From assembly GCA_022820025.1 (NCBI GenBank), contig JAJEGF010000074.1:1-38805 (forward strand): a stretch of DNA of 38,805 nucleotides. The letters are read 5' to 3'. The first letter of the stretch is position 1. Every line of letters begins with the position of its first letter. The notes under the pieces were generated by a model, which saw only the letters and a list, made by a program, of their open reading frames with translations, did no database searches and was not told the DNA's origin. The DNA is from Chloroflexota bacterium. GTDB lineage: Bacteria; Chloroflexota; UBA11872. Both the position numbers and the translations under genes were made by a program. Positions 17,931 to 28,497 of this stretch are shown here, piece after piece.

Positions 17931-19361
17931 TCAGCCGCGCTTTCGCGCGATGTAGTGCGGGCTGGTGTTGAAGAAGACCTCGGCGGCTTCCATCAGGGTC
18001 TCGGACGTGGTGGGGTGTGGATGGATGCTCAGCCGCAGGTCGTCGACTCGGGCGCCCATCTCCACCGCAAGCACGCCTTCGGCAATGAGTTCGCCTGCGC
18101 CGCGGCCGGTGATCCCGACTCCGAGCACGCGCTCGGTCGTCGGCTCCAAAATGAGCTTCGTCAGCCCGTCATTGCGCCCCAGCGTTGTTGCTCGACCCGA
18201 TGCCGCCCACGGAAACGTAGCAACCTCGTGCGGCCGGCCGGATTCGCGGGCTTCGGCCTCGGTGAGGCCGCACCAGGCGATTTCCGGATCCGTGAACACC
18301 ACCGCCGGGATCGCTTGCGCATCGTATGTCGCCGCCTCACCGGCCATGGCGGAAGTCGCCACGTGTGCCTCGTAGGTGGCCTTGTGCGCCAGCATCGGTT
18401 CGCCAGCAACGTCACCAATGGCAAAGATGTGCGGAGCTGATGTGCGGCGCTGGTGGTCGACCTTGACAAAGCTGCGCTCGTCGGACTCCACGCCCGCGGC
18501 CTCCAGGTTCAATCCCGAGCTGTTGGGGCGCCTTCCGACCGCGACCAGGACCTTGTCAAATAGTCGGGAAGAGCTCTCGACGCGCGCCCCCGCCAACTCG
18601 ACGTCCACGCCATCCGTCCGCACGTTCAGGCTCGCGACTCGCGTGCTCAGCAGGATCTCGGCAAATGCGGACTCCAACTTCCGCTCCAGCGGCCGAACCA
18701 GGTCGCGGTCGGCGCCGGGCAGCAGCCCGGACTCCATCTCGACGACAGTCACTTTCGAGCCAAGGGCCGCGTAGACTGATCCCAGTTCAAGGCCGATGTA
18801 GCCCCCGCCGACCACCAGCAGCGTGTCGGGGACATCCACCATCTCCAGCGCCGAGGTGGAGTCCAGGATGCGGTCGCCATCGATATCGAAACCCGGAGGT
18901 GCCGCCGGCTGCGAGCCCGTGGCAATGACTGCAAAGTCGAATTCCACCTGTTGCGCATCGTCGCCGTCAGTCGGCTCAATCCGCAGCGTGCGGGCATCCT
19001 CGAAACGGGCAAATCCGCGGACGAATCGCACGCGTCGCGCTCGAGTGAGGAGTCCCAGACCGGAGGTCATCTTGGAGATGACCTGGTCTTTCCAACTACG
19101 TAGCCGGTCCAGGTCGATCTCCGGGCGTCCGAAACTCACGCCCCAGTCAGCCGCATCCGCCGCCTCACCCAGCAGTGAAGCTACATGCAACAGAGTCTTT
19201 GAGGGTATGCAGCCGCGATAGAGGCACACGCCTCCGGGGTTCGCCTCGGGGTCGATGAGCGTCACGTCCATGCCCAACTCGGCGGCGTGAAAGGCGGCCG
19301 GATAGCCTCCCGGCCCCGCGCCGATCACGGCTACGCGCGGCTGCCGTCCGTCGGCGGTCAC
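17931..19361 (-). CDS. lpdA: Dihydrolipoyl dehydrogenase (E3)
   Basis: A 476-aa FAD-dependent pyridine nucleotide-disulfide oxidoreductase that reoxidises dihydrolipoamide on the E2 subunit and makes NADH. GAGPGGYPAAFHAAE (14-28) binds FAD, and the redox disulfide is G-G-V-C46-L-Y-R-G-C51-I-P-S-K. VVGGGYIGLELG is the NAD-binding loop, and the C-terminal SIHPHPTTSE carries the His-Glu catalytic pair (H449, E454). Length is typical. The start is GTG 19361, 7 nt after the aceF stop. It is the last gene of the lipoylation and pyruvate dehydrogenase operon, which makes assignment to this complex secure. I see no terminator in the 27 nt between it and the converging sulfatase. Confidence 0.95.
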   Translation of the reverse strand: MTADGRQPRVAVIGAGPGGYPAAFHAAELGMDVTLIDPEANPGGVCLYRGCIPSKTLLHVASLLGEAADAADWGVSFGRPEIDLDRLRSWKDQVISKMTSGLGLLTRARRVRFVRGFARFEDARTLRIEPTDGDDAQQVEFDFAVIATGSQPAAPPGFDIDGDRILDSTSALEMVDVPDTLLVVGGGYIGLELGSVYAALGSKVTVVEMESGLLPGADRDLVRPLERKLESAFAEILLSTRVASLNVRTDGVDVELAGARVESSSRLFDKVLVAVGRRPNSSGLNLEAAGVESDERSFVKVDHQRRTSAPHIFAIGDVAGEPMLAHKATYEAHVATSAMAGEAATYDAQAIPAVVFTDPEIAWCGLTEAEARESGRPHEVATFPWAASGRATTLGRNDGLTKLILEPTTERVLGVGITGRGAGELIAEGVLAVEMGARVDDLRLSIHPHPTTSETLMEAAEVFFNTSPHYIARKRG

Positions 19362-19368
19362 GGCCCGA

Positions 19369-20667
19369 CTAGTCCCCCATCGCCAGCATCAGCGGCTGGG
19401 CCAGCGCGTCGACGATCCAGGTCAGAAAGCGCGCACCGTCGGCGCCGTCCACGGCACGGTGGTCGAACGAAAGGGCCAGCGGCAACATCAGGCGCGGCCT
19501 CAGGAGTCCTTCGACGTACACGGGCTTCTCCAACGCGCGCCCAACACCCAGAATCCCCACTTCAGGCGGGTTGATGATCGGCGTGAAGTGTCCCGTGCCG
19601 AGTCCGCCCAGGTTGCTGATCGTGAAGGAGGCGCCCTCCAGCCGCTCGGGCGGCAACTGGCCGTCGCGAACCTGGCCGGCAACCTGAGTCACTTCAATCG
19701 CCAACTCAGTGATGCTCTTCTCGTCGACGTCCCGAATAACTGGCACCAGCAGCCCTCGCTCGGTGTCGGCGGCAACGCCCAGATGGCAATAGTCCTTCAG
19801 CACCATCTGGTTGGTGGTGAAGTCCGCGCTGGCGTTCATCTTGGGATGTGCCTTGAGCGCGGCGGCCACGAGCTTCATCAGTATCGGCGTGATCGTCAGG
19901 CTGCCGCCGGCGCTCCGGACCCGGCCCTTCTCGCGCTGCCGCATCGCCTCCACGGCCGTAATGTCGGCGTCATTGAAGAGCGTGACGTGCGGAATAGTCG
20001 ACCATGACTGCGCGATGTTTGTGGCGGTTGCGCGGCGCACCCGATTCATGCGCTCTCGCTTGATCGCTCCAAACTTGCTGAAGTCGGGCAGCGGCGCGGC
20101 GACAAGTCCTCCAGGGGCGGCTGAAGCCGTGGCCGGTCGAGACCGGGCGTGGGCCTTCACGTCGTCAACCGATATGCGTCCGCCGGGGCCGGATCCTGTG
20201 ACATCCCGGATATCCAGACCGATTTCGCGTGCGAACCCGCGGGTCGACGGCGAGGCAAACACGGGCGCGTCGCCGCCAGCCGGTGGTGGTGGAGGTGGCG
20301 CGGCGCGCGGCGGCGCGGTTGGTTTAGGTTGAGGTCTCGGTGGAGCTGGCGCGGGCGCATCGGTGACGGTTACCGCCGACGCCTTCGCCGGCGGCGGAGT
20401 TGCCACAGGCTTGCCGTCCGCCGCCGAGGCGCTCTCTTCCAGTTCGAGAATCGTCTGTCCGACTTGCAGCGTGTCGCCGGCGTTCACCAGGATCTGGGTT
20501 ACTGTCCCGGCAATTTCGGCCGGAACTTCCAGGGTCGCCTTGTCGCTCTCGATCTCGATGATCGGATCGTCCTTGGCGACGGCCTGGCCGGCGCTGACAA
20601 GGACGCTCAATACGTCGGCGTCAGCAATGCCCTCGCCAAGGTCGGGCAGTCTCAGTTCAGTCGCCAT
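19369..20667 (-). CDS. aceF: Dihydrolipoamide acetyltransferase (pyruvate dehydrogenase E2)
   Basis: A 432-aa 2-oxo acid dehydrogenase acyltransferase; transfers the acetyl group from lipoyl-Lys to CoA. It has one N-terminal lipoyl domain with the lipoylation site E-S-D-K43-A-T-L-E-V-P, a Pro/Ala-rich linker (about 78-135), a peripheral-subunit-binding domain FASPSTRGFAREIGLDIRDV (about 137-156), another short linker, and the catalytic domain. The last ends in LSFDHRAVDGADGARF, with H403 and D407 as catalytic residues. Only one lipoyl domain is present, where E. coli has three. It lies 30 nt after aceE and 7 nt before lpd. The neighbouring aceE indicates pyruvate rather than 2-oxoglutarate or branched-chain specificity. 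Confidence 0.95.
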   Translation of the reverse strand: MATELRLPDLGEGIADADVLSVLVSAGQAVAKDDPIIEIESDKATLEVPAEIAGTVTQILVNAGDTLQVGQTILELEESASAADGKPVATPPPAKASAVTVTDAPAPAPPRPQPKPTAPPRAAPPPPPPAGGDAPVFASPSTRGFAREIGLDIRDVTGSGPGGRISVDDVKAHARSRPATASAAPGGLVAAPLPDFSKFGAIKRERMNRVRRATATNIAQSWSTIPHVTLFNDADITAVEAMRQREKGRVRSAGGSLTITPILMKLVAAALKAHPKMNASADFTTNQMVLKDYCHLGVAADTERGLLVPVIRDVDEKSITELAIEVTQVAGQVRDGQLPPERLEGASFTISNLGGLGTGHFTPIINPPEVGILGVGRALEKPVYVEGLLRPRLMLPLALSFDHRAVDGADGARFLTWIVDALAQPLMLAMGD

Positions 20668-20697
20668 GCCGGTTCCGTCGCGGCGGTGGCGGAAGCG

Positions 20698-23406
<2,709 letters not shown>

Positions 23407-23436
23407 GAAGTCGAGAGCCCGACCGGTCCGAGCCTA

Positions 23437-23454
23437 GCGCCCCGGGCCGGGCGC
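23437..23454 (-). other. GC-rich hairpin in the lipA-aceE gap
   Basis: Read on the minus strand, GCGCCC and GGGCGC arms pair around a 6-nt loop. The hairpin lies about 30 nt before the aceE ATG, in the widest gap of the operon. There is no following T-run, so this is not a standard terminator. It could be an RNA processing or stability element, or a chance feature of GC-rich DNA. Confidence 0.3.
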
Positions 23455-23468
23455 GCGCACTGGTTTCG

Positions 23469-24368
23469 TTACCGTTCGCGCGTCAGGCCGGCTGCTTTCT
23501 CTCGGGCCGCGCGGGCCTGTTCCCCCGCATGGTACGAACTTCGCACCAGCGGCCCCGATTCGACGTGGGCGAATCCGAGGCTGCGCGCTTCGTCTCCCAG
23601 TTCGTCGAACTCGTCGGGACTGTAGTAGCGGACGATTGGCAAGTGCTTGCGCGACGGTCGCAGGTATTGCCCGATCGTGAGCAGGTCGCAATCGTGGTCC
23701 CGCAGATCGGCCAGCGTCTTGGACAGTTCGTCCCGCGTTTCGCCAAGCCCAACCATGATCCCGGACTTCGTGATCATGTTCGGATCGATGCGCTTGACTC
23801 GCTGCAGCAACTCGAGGGACTGGGTGTAGATCGCCTTGGGGCGTGCGCGCGAATAGAGCCGCGGCACCGTTTCAATGTTGTGATTCAGCACGACCGGCCG
23901 GGCCCGAACAACCGTGGCCAGCGCGTCCCAATTGCCCATGAAGTCTGGGATGAGCACCTCCACCTCCACCTGAGGCGTTCGGTGTCGAATGGCCCGGATG
24001 CAGCCGGCGAATATGGCGGCGCCGCCGTCCGCCTCGTCATCCCGATTAACGGAGGTGATCACGCAGTAGTCGAGATCCATCTGCGCGACAGCCTGGGCCA
24101 CCCGGAACGGTTCCAGCGGATCCAGCGCCCCGGGTCGACCCGACGTGACGGCGCAGAAGCCGCAGGCCCGCGTGCAGGTGTCGCCAAGGATCATGAACGT
24201 GGCTTCGCCGGCATTCCAGCACTCGCCGATGTTTGGGCAGCGGGCCTCTTCGCAGACGGTGTGCAAGCGCTCGGAGCGCACAAGGTCTCGCAGGTCTTCG
24301 AAGCGCTCGCCGCCGGGCACGCGCGCCCGCAGCCACGTCGGTCGAGCTACCCGAACCTCAGTGGCCAC
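23469..24368 (-). CDS. lipA: Lipoyl synthase
   Basis: A 299-aa radical SAM enzyme that inserts two sulfur atoms into protein-bound octanoyl groups to form lipoate. The auxiliary, sacrificed [4Fe-4S] cluster ligands are C39, C44 and C50 in [16 protein letters not shown]. The radical SAM cluster ligands are C65, C69 and C72 in [10 protein letters not shown]. The C-terminal RSSYHA supplies the serine ligand of the auxiliary cluster (S277). The start is GTG 24368, with GGAG a few nt upstream and an 11-nt overlap with lipB; the ATGs at 24386 and 24404 lie deeper inside lipB and add non-conserved residues. It works with LipB on AceF. The divergent nfu gene probably supports its cluster turnover. 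Confidence 0.96.
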   Translation of the reverse strand: MATEVRVARPTWLRARVPGGERFEDLRDLVRSERLHTVCEEARCPNIGECWNAGEATFMILGDTCTRACGFCAVTSGRPGALDPLEPFRVAQAVAQMDLDYCVITSVNRDDEADGGAAIFAGCIRAIRHRTPQVEVEVLIPDFMGNWDALATVVRARPVVLNHNIETVPRLYSRARPKAIYTQSLELLQRVKRIDPNMITKSGIMVGLGETRDELSKTLADLRDHDCDLLTIGQYLRPSRKHLPIVRYYSPDEFDELGDEARSLGFAHVESGPLVRSSYHAGEQARAAREKAAGLTRER

Positions 24369-25047
24369 CAGCGGGCTCCATCGCATGTGCCGACGATCGC
24401 ACATCAGTCTGATAGACCGCCGCGAATGCCGCGGCTGTGGCAGCCATCACATCGCCCATCGGCGGAGCAGCCCCCAGTTCACGAGTCATCGAGGTGACAC
24501 CGAGTCCATGCAATCCACACGGCACGATGGCATTGAACCACGTCAGGTCGTTCGCGACGTTGAGAGCCGCGCCGTGCATGGTCACGCCGCCCCGAATGGA
24601 AACGCCGATAGCCGAGATTTTTCTGTGGCCGATCCATACGCCCGGGCGTCCCTTGACCGCTCGACCCTTCAGGTCAAAGGCCTCCAATGTGTCCAGGACT
24701 ATTCGTTCCAGGCAGCGCACGTGGTCGACCGGCCGCACGCCTCGGCGGCGCAAGTTGAGAATTGCGTAGAGCACCAGTTGGCCTGGGCCGTGAAAGGTGA
24801 TGTCGCCGCCCCGGTCGGTCATGACCAGTTCAGCGCCAGTCTCGCTCAGGTCGCTGCTGCTCAGCAGCATGTGGTCATCCCCGCCACGGGCGCCCATGGT
24901 GTAGACCGGCGGGTGCTCCAGCAACGCCAGCGCGTCGGCGGAGATCTCGGCACGAACCTCGGCGGCCTTCGTCTCTTGCCAGTCCAGCGAGTCCCGGTAG
25001 GCCATACATCCCAGGTCATACAGCTCGACCGGTAATTCCCTCGTCAT
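24358..25047 (-). CDS. lipB: Octanoyl-ACP:protein N-octanoyltransferase
   Basis: A 229-aa enzyme that moves octanoate from acyl carrier protein to the lipoyl-domain lysine, the step before Lip[17 protein letters not shown] is the family signature. The catalytic Cys is in [15 protein letters not shown], and the partner Lys is in [13 protein letters not shown]. The start is ATG 25047, because the family N-terminus [17 protein letters not shown] follows at once; a longer frame opening at 25227 lies inside the upstream radical SAM gene. It sits 7 nt after that gene's stop and overlaps lipA by 11 nt. No strong ribosome site is visible, consistent with coupling to the upstream gene. Confidence 0.95.
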   Translation of the reverse strand: MTRELPVELYDLGCMAYRDSLDWQETKAAEVRAEISADALALLEHPPVYTMGARGGDDHMLLSSSDLSETGAELVMTDRGGDITFHGPGQLVLYAILNLRRRGVRPVDHVRCLERIVLDTLEAFDLKGRAVKGRPGVWIGHRKISAIGVSIRGGVTMHGAALNVANDLTWFNAIVPCGLHGLGVTSMTRELGAAPPMGDVMAATAAAFAAVYQTDVRSSAHAMEPAGGH

Positions 25048-25054
25048 GGGCAGG

Positions 25055-26458
25055 CTACGCCGGGATTTCTTCAAGCGGACCGAACTGCATGTCCGTCGGC
25101 TCGGCGCAACAGAACCAAGGTTCGGTGAGTCGTGGCCGGACGGGAAGCGGTCTGCCGGAGAGGTCCGGCGCTGGACCGGCGGTCGCCTCGGGTGCCGCGG
25201 CTTTGACGGCCGTCCACATCCGCTCAAATAGAAGAGCGTCGGAGGATTCCTCCGCGACCCCGCGCTCGACGATCTCGGCGAGCTCTTGCTGCAGCTCGTC
25301 GGAGCGCGGATCGTCTGCGCGCCACTCGTGGGTGAGCCGCTCCTCGTCGTAGCCGCGCAAGTGTGGAGTCATCTCGGGCAAGTCCAGCAGCAGCGATCCC
25401 TGCGGGACCAGCAGCCGGATCGTGAACTGCACAGGGTCCACGTTGGCTATCAGGTCGTGGTCGCGCACGAACTCCATGATGGCCAGAACGTCGGGTGGCG
25501 TCGTCCACGGGGTGAACGGCATCCAGGATGGGCGTATTTCGATGCCGTGCTGGCGAAGCTGTCGAACGGCCTGCGCCGCCTCGGCCGCCGTGTGTCCCTT
25601 GTCCAACCGCCGCAGAATCTCGTCGTTCACGGACTCGAACGCCGACACGACAAACAGGCAGCCGGCGGCTGCGAATCCCGGCCAGACGCTCGCGTGCTCC
25701 AGGATGTGCTCCACCTTGGTCGTCACGTCGAACGTCAGGTGCGGATGCCGTGCGTGCATCGCCCGCACCACACGCTCCGAGTGCCGCACGCCATTCAAAA
25801 AGTCGGGATCGGCAAAAGTGATATGGCGCGCACCGGCCTCGACGAGTTGGTCGATGTCGGCCAGCACCACATCAGCGTCGATGATCCGAATCCGCCCGTC
25901 GTACACGATCGGGACCGGACAGTGGCGGCAGGTATGCACGCACCCGCGGCTGGTCTCCGTATAGCCCACGGGCGACTCGTCATCGCCCAGAGCCATATGC
26001 GCGTAACGCGAAATTTCGGGCAGCAAGTGCCTGGCAGGCAGCACGTTGGCCCGACGGTCGAGGTCCACATGTGGCTCGGACGCGTCGTCACCTAGACCCA
26101 ATCGACCCAGCCATCCGACCAGACCGTGCTCGTATGCCCCGGCGATTTGGGCGTCCGCAAAGTTTGAACCGTCAGGGTGATGGTCCATTCCCGCATACAA
26201 CCCGTAGAAGGCGATTGGAACATCCGGATGGATCTCTCGAATCCGCTGCGCCGCTCGCTCCGCCAGCCTCGTGGCTGTATGCATGGGAACCGATATGGCG
26301 ACGGCCTCGGCCCAGGCCACGGCGTCGTCGTCCCACATTTCGACCGACAGGTCGAGGCAACGCACGGCGTGACCAGCCATCAACAACGCCCCGGCCGCCG
26401 ATGCCGCATGCAGCGGCTGGTGCCCGAGCTCGTAGGTGGAAATCAGGAGTGTTTGCAT
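25055..26458 (-). CDS. CCAEP-tail B12-binding-type radical SAM protein, function unknown
   Basis: A 467-aa radical SAM protein. Residues 1-125 form an N-terminal Rossmann-like region of the kind seen in B12-binding radical SAM proteins, but without a D-x-H-x-x-G cobalamin motif. The radical SAM motif is G-C173-V-H-T-C177-R-H-C180-P. The distinctive feature is the C-terminal F-C450-C451-A-E-P-T-D. From memory this matches the family named CUAEP/CCAEP-tail radical SAM (seleno)protein, in which some members carry selenocysteine. Here both residues are ordinary Cys (codons TGT TGC at 25111-25106). No substrate is established that I know of. It is second in the operon, 34 nt after the ATP-grasp gene and 7 nt before lipB, so a role connected to lipoylation or a co-regulated modification is inferred. 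No Shine-Dalgarno sequence is visible. Confidence 0.85.
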   Translation of the reverse strand: MQTLLISTYELGHQPLHAASAAGALLMAGHAVRCLDLSVEMWDDDAVAWAEAVAISVPMHTATRLAERAAQRIREIHPDVPIAFYGLYAGMDHHPDGSNFADAQIAGAYEHGLVGWLGRLGLGDDASEPHVDLDRRANVLPARHLLPEISRYAHMALGDDESPVGYTETSRGCVHTCRHCPVPIVYDGRIRIIDADVVLADIDQLVEAGARHITFADPDFLNGVRHSERVVRAMHARHPHLTFDVTTKVEHILEHASVWPGFAAAGCLFVVSAFESVNDEILRRLDKGHTAAEAAQAVRQLRQHGIEIRPSWMPFTPWTTPPDVLAIMEFVRDHDLIANVDPVQFTIRLLVPQGSLLLDLPEMTPHLRGYDEERLTHEWRADDPRSDELQQELAEIVERGVAEESSDALLFERMWTAVKAAAPEATAGPAPDLSGRPLPVRPRLTEPWFCCAEPTDMQFGPLEEIPA

Positions 26459-26467
26459 CGGTTAATG

Positions 26468-26496
26468 CTAGGGGTTTTTCTTTATCTTCGCCCTAG
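26468..26496 (-). other. Hairpin spanning the ATP-grasp stop codon
   Basis: CTAGGG (26468-26473) and CCCTAG (26491-26496) are perfect 6-bp arms around a 17-nt A-rich loop (minus-strand sense). One arm contains the ATP-grasp stop codon, and the structure ends about 10 nt before the radical SAM ATG. It may affect coupling between the two genes. The stem is short, so confidence is low. Confidence 0.3.
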
Positions 26497-27716
26497 TTTG
26501 GCGTGATCTCGAAGTTCAACCGGGCGTGTGCGGTGCGCAAAGCTGCTTCAACGTCGCGAGGATTCTGCCCCCGTGCGAATAGGAATCCGAGATATCGGCT
26601 GCCTTCCGGTAAGGGAACAAGCTCCTGTCCCGGTGCAATGGTGATTTCCACGCCCGCCACGCCATCAACCGCGCGCGCTGCTTCGACTCCTCGCACAGCG
26701 CGCAGCCGACCGGCGCTCGGGATCGGGAGCATCATCACGCCCGCGGCAGCATCGGTCGGTCCCAGGTCGTGAATCGGCAGACGAAGCGCGTGACGCAGGA
26801 TGAGTTGTTCCAGGCTGACGCCTAGCCCAAACCGGAGCGAGCGCGCACATAGTCCGCCAATCGACCGCGCGGCAATCTCTAGCAGCCAGGCGTTCCCGTT
26901 CCTCGTGCGCAGTTCGGCGTGGATCGGACCCTCGGACAGCCCGAGTGCTTTCGCGCCGCAGGCCGTGACCGCGCGAATTGACTCCTGCGTGGCTGGCGTC
27001 AAGCGCGACGGTGTGACGTAGATCGTTTCCTCGAAGAACGGACCGTCAAGCGGGTCGGGCTTGTCAAAGATCGCCAGGATTTCGAGCGATCCGCCCCGCA
27101 TCAGTCCCTCAACGGCCACTTCGCGACCGGGGACAAAGCGCTCGAGTAGGACAGGCTCACGCGGATCGCGACCCTGGGCCTGCGCAATCGAGCGCGTTCG
27201 CCCGATCGTTGCCGGCAAGTCGTCGGCCCGCTCGACGCGAATCACGCCCTGGCTGGCGGACAGCGACACCGGCTTCACGACCACCGGGAGTCCCAGGCGG
27301 TCGGCGGCCATCAGCGCATCGCCGTCGGACTTCAGGACGTCAAAGTCGGGCTGCCGAACGCGAGCCGCTGCCAGACGCCGCCGCATGTCCGCCTTGTTCC
27401 GGGTCGCGGTAATCGCCGACGGCGAGTTGTACGGCAGGCCAAGCTGCTCACTGGCCAGCGCGGCCGTCGCCACCCCTTGATCATCAACCGCCACGACGGC
27501 ATCAACCACCGTCTCGCCCGCGTACTCGACGATCGCCGATGCGGCGACCTCCGGGTTGGCGAGATTGACCTCCAGCACCCCTTCGTCGGCATCCGACGCG
27601 GCTGGGTTGCGCCGATCCGATGCCACGGTGATGTCGACGCCAAGCTGCCGCGCCGCTTGCAGGAAGTCGGCCGCTCGGTAGCTTTCGCTGTGCAGCAATA
27701 GGACAACGTGCGCCAC
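26493..27716 (-). CDS. ATP-grasp carboxylate-amine/thiol ligase-like protein
   Basis: A 407-aa ATP-grasp enzyme; such enzymes activate a carboxylate as acyl-phosphate and join it to an amine or other nucleophile. An N-terminal pre-ATP-grasp domain (VAHVVLLLHSESYRAADFLQ) is followed by the ATP-binding lysine region GLPVVVKPVSLSASQGVIRV. The metal-binding end is GPIHAELRTRNG followed by LLEIAARSIGGLCARSL, as in L-amino-acid-ligase-like members. The start is GTG 27716, with AGAGG just upstream; the frame opening at 27773 would overlap the divergent nfu gene. It is the first gene of the minus-strand lipoylation operon, 34 nt before the CCAEP-tail radical SAM gene. Substrate unknown; the pairing suggests it makes, or acts on, the radical SAM protein's substrate. 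Confidence 0.85.
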   Translation of the reverse strand: MAHVVLLLHSESYRAADFLQAARQLGVDITVASDRRNPAASDADEGVLEVNLANPEVAASAIVEYAGETVVDAVVAVDDQGVATAALASEQLGLPYNSPSAITATRNKADMRRRLAAARVRQPDFDVLKSDGDALMAADRLGLPVVVKPVSLSASQGVIRVERADDLPATIGRTRSIAQAQGRDPREPVLLERFVPGREVAVEGLMRGGSLEILAIFDKPDPLDGPFFEETIYVTPSRLTPATQESIRAVTACGAKALGLSEGPIHAELRTRNGNAWLLEIAARSIGGLCARSLRFGLGVSLEQLILRHALRLPIHDLGPTDAAAGVMMLPIPSAGRLRAVRGVEAARAVDGVAGVEITIAPGQELVPLPEGSRYLGFLFARGQNPRDVEAALRTAHARLNFEITPN

Positions 27717-27766
27717 GCCTCTATCATAGGGGTGAGGCCACGGAGCGCCGCCAACAGGAAACTGCG
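27717..27766. promoter_or_regulatory. 50-bp divergent region between the lipoylation operon and nfu
   Basis: Both directions must be controlled from this short gap or from just inside the flanking genes. CTATGATAGAGG on the minus strand contains a TATGAT resembling a -10 box, and the complementary TATCAT could serve nfu. AGGAAACT is the ribosome site of nfu, and AGAGG that of the ATP-grasp gene. No operator palindrome is evident. The compact arrangement makes shared control of Fe-S supply and lipoylation plausible. Confidence 0.4.
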
Positions 27767-28432
27767 ATGACATTCGATAGCGCCGCGACAGACCAGCCGC
27801 TGGTCGAGATTTCGGATGCCGCCAGGGATCTCGTGCTCGCCTATCGCGGCCACTCCGACAAGCCCAACCCCGAGCGCCTTGCCATGTGGATCGAGATCAC
27901 CGGCGTTTCCGGGTCTGGCTTCAGCTACGACATGTACTTGAAGTCGGTTGACGACGCGACGTCCGAAGACGCCGTCGTGACCGCGGCGGAGGGCTTACAG
28001 GTGGTAATCCCCGCCGGCAGCGTGGACCAAATGCGCGGCTCGACAATCGACCTCTCGGATTCGCCCGGCGGGGGCGGATTGTTCGTGCGCAATCCGCAGA
28101 GTCCCAGCCCGGCGGTCGGCGGTACCGGCCCCGGTCCTTCGACGGCTGCGCCCACTGGGCCCGTGGCCGAGCGCGTGATCAGCGTCCTGGACCACCAGAT
28201 CAACCCGGCCATCGCCGCCCACGGCGGACACGCCGAGCTAGTCGCTGTGGAAGACGACACCGCGTATCTGAGACTTTCCGGCGGCTGCCAGGGTTGCGGT
28301 ATGGCCAGCGTCACCCTGTCGCAGGGCATTGAAGTCGCACTCCGCGATAACGTGCCAGAGATTTCACGCGTGGTTGACGTGACCGACCATGCCGCGGGCG
28401 CTAACCCCTACTACGAAGCCGCCAAGAAGTAA
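27767..28432 (+). CDS. nfuA: Nfu-type Fe-S cluster carrier (degenerate A-type + NifU C-terminal domain)
   Basis: A 221-aa Fe-S scaffold or carrier protein. Residues 12-105 resemble the A-type (HesB/IscA-like) fold without its cysteines, as in E. coli NfuA. A Gly/Pro/Ser-rich linker (about 100-132) follows, then a NifU C-terminal domain with the cluster-binding motif G-G-C174-Q-G-C177-G-M. In E. coli, NfuA is known to restore the auxiliary cluster of LipA after turnover. Here the gene diverges, across 50 bp, from the operon that contains lipA, which fits that role well. AGGA precedes the ATG at good spacing. Partners cannot be proven from sequence. Confidence 0.88.
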   Translation: MTFDSAATDQPLVEISDAARDLVLAYRGHSDKPNPERLAMWIEITGVSGSGFSYDMYLKSVDDATSEDAVVTAAEGLQVVIPAGSVDQMRGSTIDLSDSPGGGGLFVRNPQSPSPAVGGTGPGPSTAAPTGPVAERVISVLDHQINPAIAAHGGHAELVAVEDDTAYLRLSGGCQGCGMASVTLSQGIEVALRDNVPEISRVVDVTDHAAGANPYYEAAKK

Positions 28433-28451
28433 GCTGACCGCCAGCTAGTAG

Positions 28452-28477
28452 ACGCAGCAACTGGCCAGGAGCTGCGT
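28452..28477 (+). terminator. Hairpin between nfu and the DUF169 gene, possible terminator/attenuator
   Basis: ACGCAGC (28452-28458) pairs perfectly with GCTGCGT (28471-28477) around a 12-nt loop that contains TGGCCA, followed by GTTTGA. The T-run is too short for a strong intrinsic terminator. The structure lies 20 nt downstream of the nfu stop and 20 nt before the next start, so partial termination or RNA stabilisation is possible. Confidence 0.35.
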
Positions 28478-28497
28478 GTTTGACGGGGAACCGTGAC

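Noticed and set aside
23529..24497. 322-codon plus-strand frame over lipA/lipB
   Set aside because: Antisense to genes with intact catalytic cysteines; no recognisable content.
25106..25111. Possible selenocysteine codon in the CCAEP tail
   Set aside because: The codons are TGT and TGC, with no in-frame TGA, so this copy is a plain Cys protein.
25055..26458. Radical SAM protein as the anaerobic sulfatase maturase for the island
   Set aside because: It lacks the SPASM-type cysteine cluster arrangement of those maturases and has an N-terminal Rossmann-like region and CCAEP tail instead.
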